Shown here piece after piece: positions 58,260 through 64,000 of a stretch of 64,000 bases of DNA (position 1 is its first letter; the number at the start of each line of letters is the position of its first letter). The DNA lies in NCBI GenBank assembly GCA_902536305.1, contig CACAWX010000001.1:124001-188000 (forward strand), given 5' to 3'. Origin of the DNA: an uncultured Pelagibacteraceae bacterium. GTDB lineage: Bacteria; Pseudomonadota; Alphaproteobacteria; Pelagibacterales; Pelagibacteraceae. A program made the position numbers and the translations under genes. A model generated the notes under the pieces. The model had not been told where the DNA came from, did not search any database, and worked only from the letters and a program-made list of their open reading frames with translations.

Positions 58260-58787
58260 TTAGCTTTTTTTATGTTTTTTAACTAAATCCTCTATACGCA
58301 CTTCCTCATAATTTTCAAATGGTTGTACAATCCAAGGATTGCTATTTAGTTTTTGTGCACAATAATCAGGCTCAAATGTTGAGTCTTTTTTTTTCCAAAG
58401 AACAGCTGTTTTTATCACTTTTATATTTTCTTGAAGTGGAGGATATTTTTTTAACCAGTCAATACTTTTATTTAAAGTTACTCCGGTGTCAGATAAATCA
58501 TCACACAGAAGAATATTTCCTTTCATCTCTTGTATCGTTGAACTCATTTCTCTTGAAAAAACTAGTTCACCTTGTTGATCTTCTGTTCCTTCTCCAGAAT
58601 AGGACTCGACTGCTAAATACGCACATTTAAGTTTAAACACTCTGCTAAGAACATCTATAATAGGTGCTCCACCTCGCATAATACCAATTAATATATCTGG
58701 TTTGAAACTACTTTGATGAATTTGTATTGCTAATTTTTCAACGATTAGATTATACTCTTTCCAATCGATAATAAGTTTATCTGCCAT
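58260..58787 (-). CDS. Purine phosphoribosyltransferase
   Basis: 175 residues of the type I PRT fold: the PRPP motif ILLCDDLSDTGVT (about 92-104), the PPi loop IMRGGAP (about 37-43), and the PxWxxQPFE near the C-terminus (SNPWIVQPFE). This is the pattern of xanthine/guanine or hypoxanthine PRT. Adjacent purine permease supports salvage of imported purines. I cannot pick between Gpt and Hpt. Confidence 0.88.
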   Translation of the reverse strand: MADKLIIDWKEYNLIVEKLAIQIHQSSFKPDILIGIMRGGAPIIDVLSRVFKLKCAYLAVESYSGEGTEDQQGELVFSREMSSTIQEMKGNILLCDDLSDTGVTLNKSIDWLKKYPPLQENIKVIKTAVLWKKKDSTFEPDYCAQKLNSNPWIVQPFENYEEVRIEDLVKKHKKS

Positions 58788-58820
58788 GAAAAAAATTAGT
58801 TTATTTTAAAGGAGTTGTAA

Positions 58821-59108
58821 ATGAAAGGTTACGTAGTTTGTGTTTATAAGAGCATAACGAATGAGGAAAAGCTCAAAGAATATGCAGTTAAAGCAAGGAC
58901 AGCAGTTGAGAAATATAAAGGTAAATTTTTAATAAGAGGTGGCAAGGCTACCACTAACGAGGGAGATAGTTCACCCAGAACAGTAGTAATTGAATTTCCA
59001 TCATACAATGAGGCTAATACTTTTTATAATTCTAATGAATATCAAGAAGCTCACGCGATCCTAAAAGGTCATGCTATTAGACATCACCAAACTATAGAGG
59101 GTTCTTAA
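58821..59108 (+). CDS. DUF1330 family protein
   Basis: 95 residues with the ferredoxin-like DUF1330 features: KGYVVCVYKSITNEEKLKEY, GKFLIRGGKATTNEGD and VVIEFPSYNEANTFYNSNEYQ (split). These small cytoplasmic proteins are of unknown function, mostly dimeric barrels related to Dabb/EthD. Overlaps the glycosylase stop by four bases (TTAA). A small Shine-Dalgarno-like AAGGAG precedes it. Confidence 0.85.
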   Translation: MKGYVVCVYKSITNEEKLKEYAVKARTAVEKYKGKFLIRGGKATTNEGDSSPRTVVIEFPSYNEANTFYNSNEYQEAHAILKGHAIRHHQTIEGS

Positions 59109-59731
59109 TACTGTATTGGTTCATCATCGATTGATCTCCATAAATACCATGTCGCTACGGAACAATATGGAGTAAAATTTTTATAAAGCTTATTTAAAAA
59201 GTTTTTAGGTGGAAAATATTTCTTGTTGTAGTTATTTGAAATTGCTCTAAGTAATCCAATATCTTGAAGAGGCCATATATTTGATCTATTAAAAGTAAAT
59301 AATAAAATCATTTCTGCTGACCATCTACCGATTTGTCTTAAATCTGATAAATACTCTATTGCTTCTTCATCAGTCATATTTTTTATCAAACTTGGTTTAA
59401 AACTTTTATTTAAAGTTCTTTTAGCAAGTTCTTTTATGCCTTTGACTTTTTGTTTACTCAAACCACAGCTTTTAAGAGAACTAAAAGATAATTTACTTAC
59501 AGTCTTAGGATTTATTTTATTTTTACATTTTTTTTTAAATTTAAAAAAAACTGAGTTTGCAGCTGCTACACTTATTTGTTGACCAATTATACTTTTACAA
59601 AGGGAAAAAAATACGTCATTACGAGTAATAAGATTTCCATCCTTATAATTAGCTATAAGTTTTTTCATTACTTTATCTCTTTTTGATAAAAACTTTTTTG
59701 CCTTAGCCCAGTATTTTGGGGGTTTAGTCAT
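59105..59731 (-). CDS. DNA-3-methyladenine glycosylase II (HhH-GPD superfamily)
   Basis: Removes alkylated bases from DNA. 208 residues: SIIGQQISVAAANS (about 48-61), the helix-hairpin-helix LRQIGRWSAEMILLF (about 131-145), and the catalytic Asp in PLQDIGL (about 155). No iron-sulfur cluster cysteines, so the AlkA-type. Overlaps the EamA gene by four bases. Confidence 0.92.
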   Translation of the reverse strand: MTKPPKYWAKAKKFLSKRDKVMKKLIANYKDGNLITRNDVFFSLCKSIIGQQISVAAANSVFFKFKKKCKNKINPKTVSKLSFSSLKSCGLSKQKVKGIKELAKRTLNKSFKPSLIKNMTDEEAIEYLSDLRQIGRWSAEMILLFTFNRSNIWPLQDIGLLRAISNNYNKKYFPPKNFLNKLYKNFTPYCSVATWYLWRSIDDEPIQY

Positions 59732-60609
59732 GTTCTTGGAGTAATTATTTGTTTCTTTAATTTATTTTCTCTCATAAAGATTATCAAAGAACTAGCGATG
59801 ACTAAGGCTGCTCCAAGCAAAGTTAAAATTTTTGGCACTTCGCTCCATATAAAGTATCCAAAAATAATTGCAAATACTAAACTCAAATATTTAATTGGTG
59901 TAACAAGAGATGCTTCTGCTAATCTATAGCTTTGAGTTAATAATAAATTTGCTATACTTCCGCATAAGCCAAGTATAAAAAATAATAAAAAATCTACAGG
60001 TGTTGGCATTACCCAATTACTAAAAAAGACTGTACTTAACCCTAATAGAGTGCAAAGAAGTGTAAAATAAAATGCGATAGTATAATTTGCTTCTGTTTTA
60101 GAAAGTGATCGAACACTTATAGCTACGCAAGCAAAACCTATACAAAATATTATAGGTGTAATGTAGAAATAATTTAAATCAGTAAAAGCTGGCTGAACAA
60201 TTAATAACATTCCTAAAAATCCAAGAAATACTGCAGACCACCTTCTGACTCCAACTCTTTCAGATAAAAAAATTATTGAAGCAATTGTGACAAATATTGG
60301 TCCACCAAAAGTTAATGACACTACATCCGCTAACGGTAATTCTCTTAAACCAAAAAATAATGCTATAATAGCTAACGCACCACTCACTGCTCGGAAACCA
60401 TGAAGCCCAGGACGTGAAGTTTTGTAAAAGGAAAATATTTTATCTTTTGGTATAATAAAAAATATTGGTATGAACCCAATAAAAAATCTTAAAAAGAGAA
60501 CTTGTCCAATTGGATAATAGTCTAACCACTTTACGCAGATATCCATTATAGAGAAGCAAATAACACTTCCTACCATGTACAATACGCCTATTTGATTTTG
60601 CGTTAACAA
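59728..60609 (-). CDS. EamA-family (DMT) transporter
   Basis: 293 residues with ten membrane segments and two EamA domains. N-terminal YMVGSVICFSIMDICVKWL, then LADVVSLTFGGPIF and the second half EASLVTPIKYLSLVFAI. Substrates of these exporters (amino acids, purine ribonucleosides, drugs) cannot be inferred. Coupled to the AlkA-like gene downstream, which may be only compaction. Confidence 0.88.
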   Translation of the reverse strand: MLTQNQIGVLYMVGSVICFSIMDICVKWLDYYPIGQVLFLRFFIGFIPIFFIIPKDKIFSFYKTSRPGLHGFRAVSGALAIIALFFGLRELPLADVVSLTFGGPIFVTIASIIFLSERVGVRRWSAVFLGFLGMLLIVQPAFTDLNYFYITPIIFCIGFACVAISVRSLSKTEANYTIAFYFTLLCTLLGLSTVFFSNWVMPTPVDFLLFFILGLCGSIANLLLTQSYRLAEASLVTPIKYLSLVFAIIFGYFIWSEVPKILTLLGAALVIASSLIIFMRENKLKKQIITPRT

Positions 60610-60648
60610 TTTACTATCCTTTCAATTTCATATTATATTAAATAACTT

Positions 60649-61095
60649 ATGCAGAAATGTACACTTGCTCTTGGATGTTTTTGGAAACCTGAGGAAAACT
60701 TTAAAAGTAAGCCTGGTATATTAGAAACTGAAGTTGGTTATGCTGGAGGATCCAGTGAACAAGTTACTTACGAAGAAGTATGTACTGGAAACACAGGGCA
60801 TGCTGAAGTTGTGAGGCTTACTTTTGATGAAACTAAAATCACATATAAAAAAATTCTTGATTTATTTTTTAAAATGCATGACCCAACCCAAAAAGATATG
60901 CAATACCCTGATGTAGGAACACAATATAGAAGTGAAATTTTTTATGAAACTGATCTTCAAAAAATTGAGGCTACTGATGTCCTTAGCCAGTTCAATAAAA
61001 AGCTAGATGGAAAAATACAAACCAACATTTCAAAAATTAAAAATTATTGTAAGGCAGAAGAGTACCACCAAAAATATATCGAAAAAAATAGATAA
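60649..61095 (+). CDS. msrA: Peptide methionine sulfoxide reductase MsrA
   Basis: Reduces methionine-S-sulfoxide. 148 residues: GCFWKPEE (9-16, catalytic Cys10), VGYAGGSSEQVTYEEVCTGNTGHAEVV (split; GHAE carries the proton donor), HDPTQ and YRSEIFY. Compact form without the long C-terminal Cys tail, but C-Y-C-like NYCKAEEYHQKY provides a resolving Cys. Shares one base with sseA, so translation is coupled. Confidence 0.94.
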   Translation: MQKCTLALGCFWKPEENFKSKPGILETEVGYAGGSSEQVTYEEVCTGNTGHAEVVRLTFDETKITYKKILDLFFKMHDPTQKDMQYPDVGTQYRSEIFYETDLQKIEATDVLSQFNKKLDGKIQTNISKIKNYCKAEEYHQKYIEKNR

Positions 61096-61907
61096 TGAAT
61101 CAATTAGTTTCATCGGAGTGGTTAAATCAAAATTTAGATAAGGTAAAAATTTTAGATGCTAGTTGGCATCTCCCAACTGTAAAAAGAAATTCTTTTGAGG
61201 AATATAAGGCAAGTCACATTACTAATTCTATTTTCTTTGATATTGATAGATATTCCAACCAAAAAACTAACCTTCCACACATGCTTCCATCTAAAGAAGA
61301 TTGGGAAATTATTGTTTCAAATCTAGGGATTAATAATTCTGATCATATAATTGTTTATGACAATTCTGAAGTATTTAGTTCATGCAGAGTGTGGTATACA
61401 TTTTTGTATTTTGGTCACGATCCAGATCTTATTTCAGTCTTAGATGGAAATTTCGAAAAGTGGGTAACTGAAAAACGCCCAGTCTCAAAGGAAATAATAA
61501 AAAATGATAAGACAAATTATAAGTCTAATGAAAATTCAACTTTAGTAATTAACAAAAGTAAGGTTAATGAAAATATAACTCAAAATAAATTTCAATTAAT
61601 TGATGCAAGAGGAGAACAAAGGTTTCTCGGCTTACAACCAGAACCTCGCAAAGAGCTTAGAAGTGGAAATATTAAAGGATCTATTAATCTTCCTTTTCAG
61701 AATATTATTAATAAGAATAGAACTTTTAAAAAAAAAGATGAATTAATTAAGATTTTTAAATCTAAAGATATATCTTTTGAGAAAGAGATGGCTTTTACTT
61801 GCGGATCAGGAGTCACTGCGTGTATTTTAGGTCTAGCTAATTCTATTATAAGTGGTAGAAAACCTATTATTTACGACGGCTCATGGGCTGAATACGGGTT
61901 AAAATAA
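61095..61907 (+). CDS. sseA: 3-mercaptopyruvate sulfurtransferase
   Basis: Two rhodanese domains in 270 residues. The N-terminal domain holds ILDASWHLP and AYDNS-like IVYDNSEVFSS; the catalytic C-terminal loop is C-G-S-G-V-T-A (about 237-243), which is the MST type (thiosulfate sulfurtransferases have CRxGxT/R). Next to msrA and the RND pump, as a thiol/redox group. Confidence 0.92.
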   Translation: MNQLVSSEWLNQNLDKVKILDASWHLPTVKRNSFEEYKASHITNSIFFDIDRYSNQKTNLPHMLPSKEDWEIIVSNLGINNSDHIIVYDNSEVFSSCRVWYTFLYFGHDPDLISVLDGNFEKWVTEKRPVSKEIIKNDKTNYKSNENSTLVINKSKVNENITQNKFQLIDARGEQRFLGLQPEPRKELRSGNIKGSINLPFQNIINKNRTFKKKDELIKIFKSKDISFEKEMAFTCGSGVTACILGLANSIISGRKPIIYDGSWAEYGLK

Positions 61908-61913
61908 TAAAAT

Positions 61914-62786
61914 ATGAAAACCTCTACAAAAATCAAAGGATTTTTAATAATATTTTTTATAGCTATATTTGCTGTAATAGCAGCAAGGCATTTTATAGGA
62001 CTACATTTTAAGAAAAAATTTAGTGTTAGGCCTGCCCCTGGTGTTATTGTAACCACTGCAGAAAAGTCTCTTTTCTACAACAGTATAGAAACATTTGGAA
62101 CGGCCATCGCACAAAATTCAAAAACATATAGAGTTCAAGCAAGTGAAATTGAAGGTAAACTCAAAATTGAAAATAGATTTGTAAATAAGGACGAGGTAAT
62201 TTTATCACTTAAAGATGGTGAAGAAATAATAGCTGCCTTTGCTGGTAAAGTTGGAAAAAGAGAAATAGCTCAAGGTGTACTTGGTTCTGAAAGTTTAATA
62301 ATTACACTTGATGACTTAAAAAAAATTATTATTGATATCAAGGTCCCTGAAAATTATGTGAGTGTTCTCAAAAGTGGTCTTAAAGCTGAAGTAACAAGTT
62401 CAGCATACAAAAAGATCTTTAAGGGTAAAATTGGAACAATTAGTTCTCGTATAGACCCTTCAACTAGATCAATTTTGTCAAGAATAATAGTGGATAATTC
62501 AGATTTTGAAATTATTCCAGGACAACTAATGACTGTAAAAATTATTTATAATGAAACAAATCAAATAGGTGTGCCTGAAAGTGCTGTAACTGTTCAAGGA
62601 AATACAGCTTTTGTTTATGTGATTAATGATGATACTGCTGAAAAGAAAAGTATTAAAATTGGAAAAAGAAACTTTGGAAAAGTCTCAGTATTATCTGGGT
62701 TAAACGAGGGCGATGTAGTTATAGCTGAAGGTGTTTCTAAAGTAAGAGATAAAGTAAAAGTCAAAATTGTTAAACCCTCTAAATAA
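61914..62786 (+). CDS. RND efflux membrane-fusion protein lacking the helical hairpin
   Basis: 290 residues: an N-terminal membrane anchor (about 8-30), a barrel-sandwich (lipoyl) domain (about 60-130), a beta-barrel domain with SSRIDPSTRSILSRI (about 180-194), and a membrane-proximal domain with ESAVTVQGNTAFVYVI and GLNEGDVVIAEGV. The two lipoyl halves follow each other directly (VNKDEVILSLKDG, then FAGKVGKREIAQG) without the alpha-hairpin that reaches the outer-membrane channel; AcrA has about 100 more residues. Directly upstream of its RND partner. Confidence 0.88.
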   Translation: MKTSTKIKGFLIIFFIAIFAVIAARHFIGLHFKKKFSVRPAPGVIVTTAEKSLFYNSIETFGTAIAQNSKTYRVQASEIEGKLKIENRFVNKDEVILSLKDGEEIIAAFAGKVGKREIAQGVLGSESLIITLDDLKKIIIDIKVPENYVSVLKSGLKAEVTSSAYKKIFKGKIGTISSRIDPSTRSILSRIIVDNSDFEIIPGQLMTVKIIYNETNQIGVPESAVTVQGNTAFVYVINDDTAEKKSIKIGKRNFGKVSVLSGLNEGDVVIAEGVSKVRDKVKVKIVKPSK

Positions 62787-64000
62787 ATGTTCTTAACTGA
62801 CCTATCTATTAAAAGACCTGTAGTAGCCTCGGTAATGAGTTTAGTGTTAGTAATCTTCGGATTGGTTACATTTCAAGAAATTCCAACTGATGAATTGCCA
62901 GATGTGCAGCCTCCAGTAGTTACAATACAAACTGAATATAAAGGTGCCTCTGCAGAGATAGTTGATACACAAATTACACAAAAAATTGAAGATTTTGTTG
63001 GAGGCACACCTGGTTTAGAGACGATCGACTCTTTTAGCGAAGATGAAAGTTCGAGAATTACTTTAACATTCGAAACTGACTTAGACTTAGATGATGTAGC
63101 AAATGATGTCAGGAGTTCTGTCTCTAGAGTTTTAGATAATCTTCCAGATGGAGCCGAACAACCTGAAATTTTTAAACAAAGTGCGGGTATGCGAACAACT
63201 ATGTGGTTATCTTTTAATTCTGAAACAATGACAGATTTAGAACTTACTGATTACGCAGATAGATATTTAACTGACACTTTTTCCACTGTTGATGGTGTAG
63301 GAAGAGTTAGATTGGGAGGTCAAAGAGAATTATCCTTAAGAGTTTGGTTAGATCCAATGGCACTTGCAGCAAGAGATTTGACAACACAAGAAGTGGAGAA
63401 TGTTTTAAGAAAAGAAAATGTAGAATTTCCAGCAGGAAGAATAGAGTCTAAAGATGTAGACCTAACAATCAAATTGGATAAGCCATATAGTAATTTAGAG
63501 AACTACAAAAATTTGCCCTTAAAAAGAGCTGCGGATGGATCTATTATAACACTTTCTGATGTTGCCAGAGTGGAGCTTGGAGCAGAGTCTACACGAACTT
63601 TATTTAAAGGAAATGGTAAACAAGTGGTTGGAATAGGAATTTACCAGCAATCAGATGCTAATACGATAGCCGTTGCTAAAGGGATAAAAAAGAAAATTGA
63701 AGAGCTCAAGCCGAGTTTGCCTCCAGGCACTATATTAGAAGTTTCATTTGATAGGAGTAATTATATAAAAGCTGCAATTAAAGAGGTTTATAAAACTCTA
63801 CTTATAGCTTTAATTTTAGTAACCATTATAATTTATTTATTTTTAGGAAATATAAGAGCTTTAGTGGTTCCTCTTGTAGCTTTGCCAGTGTCATTAATTT
63901 CAACTTTCCTAGCTATATATATTTTCGATTTTTCAATAAATCTCTTTACGTTAATGGCTTTAGTTCTAGCAATTGGAATTGTAGTTGATGACGCGATAGT
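62787..64000 (+). CDS. RND-family efflux transporter, inner-membrane subunit (partial, N-terminal 404 residues)
   Basis: AcrB/MexB-like proton-driven exporter, cut by the right edge. Begins MFLTDLSIKRPVVASVMSLV with the first membrane helix, TDELPDVQPPVV, then a porter domain including VRSSVSRVLDNLPDG and ELSLRVWLDPMALAARDL, and the transition to helices 2-4 with SFDRSNYIKAAIKEVYKTL (about 320-340). The end reads MALVLAIGIVVDDAI, whose Asp pair is the helix-4 proton relay. ATG 62787 begins right after the stop of the membrane-fusion gene. Substrate unknown. Confidence 0.95.
   Translation, partial: MFLTDLSIKRPVVASVMSLVLVIFGLVTFQEIPTDELPDVQPPVVTIQTEYKGASAEIVDTQITQKIEDFVGGTPGLETIDSFSEDESSRITLTFETDLDLDDVANDVRSSVSRVLDNLPDGAEQPEIFKQSAGMRTTMWLSFNSETMTDLELTDYADRYLTDTFSTVDGVGRVRLGGQRELSLRVWLDPMALAARDLTTQEVENVLRKENVEFPAGRIESKDVDLTIKLDKPYSNLENYKNLPLKRAADGSIITLSDVARVELGAESTRTLFKGNGKQVVGIGIYQQSDANTIAVAKGIKKKIEELKPSLPPGTILEVSFDRSNYIKAAIKEVYKTLLIALILVTIIIYLFLGNIRALVVPLVALPVSLISTFLAIYIFDFSINLFTLMALVLAIGIVVDDAI

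Noticed and set aside
1-64000. tRNA, rRNA, CRISPR, IS or prophage elements
   Set aside because: Every spacer longer than about 70 bases was read on both strands; no cloverleaf, direct-repeat array, transposase or integrase was recognised.

Overview
The window is a gene-dense, very AT-rich (roughly 70% A+T by eye) piece of an alphaproteobacterial chromosome, most likely from a SAR11 / Pelagibacterales bacterium. The reasons are the Lys/Asn/Ile-rich proteins, near-absent spacers, many overlapping genes, GcrA, plant-type GshA, a short RNase D, ffs directly before dnaX, and full-length ugp transport genes in an otherwise streamlined setting. I see no tRNA, rRNA operon, IS element, prophage, CRISPR array or integration scar. 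No gene-free stretch exceeds about 270 bases.

Layout. 1-7172: accA (cut by the left edge, minus) diverges from glcB (malate synthase G); then a minus-strand run pheA-kdsB and ffs-dnaX-ebfC-recR. 7266-13488: membrane cytochrome c, argFD, an ABC-2 permease, gcrA, a small membrane protein plus aquaporin, and a PiT-like transporter with an unusually long leader. 13498-19026: two small membrane proteins and a complete glycerol-3-phosphate/glycerophosphodiester operon, ugpB-A-E-C-Q. 19119-20405: an SMR-like protein and an NDUFA9-like reductase. 20426-32806: one 12.4-kb plus-strand array, rnd-kdsD-lptC-lptB-aroA-cmk-rpsA-ihfB-pyrF-trpF-trpB-trpA-accD-folC, almost without spacers. 32803-37653: trxA, sbcB, rmuC, an ADP-ribosylglycohydrolase and rlmN. 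37812-45176: flavoprotein, membrane and FAH genes, rhlE, two tiny basic ORFs coupled to a YedK/SRAP gene, a TauD-type dioxygenase, purEK, a 38-residue gene with its own terminator, and ybgC. 45194-54230: small envelope proteins, a metallo-beta-lactamase-fold hydrolase, a Lys/Arg-rich coiled-coil protein, cfa, a DapA-family aldolase, a GT9 glycosyltransferase, a Tim14-like J-protein, oligopeptidase B and hsp20. 54268-64000: gshA-gshB, a lipoprotein, a purine permease next to a phosphoribosyltransferase, AlkA-like glycosylase, an EamA transporter, msrA, sseA, and an RND pump (membrane-fusion protein plus the start of the inner-membrane transporter, cut by the right edge).

How it fits together. 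The genes cover core biosynthesis (Arg, Phe, Trp, shikimate, KDO/LPS export, glutathione, purines, malonyl-CoA), organic phosphate scavenging and redox/DNA repair. The most distinctive material is small or altered. Six of eleven convergent gene pairs share a TTAR stop overlap. At least five convincing small ORFs of 36-51 codons sit in the spacers. Several house-keeping proteins have changed signature residues (TrpB, FolC, AccD, RlmN, an SMR protein without its key Glu, a membrane-fusion protein without its helical hairpin). No room exists for a glycine riboswitch upstream of malate synthase, where characterised SAR11 strains carry one. I did not find a clear new defence or metabolic system; the best candidates for undescribed biology are the coupled basic micro-ORFs with yedK, the divergent TrpB, and the 38-residue gene.
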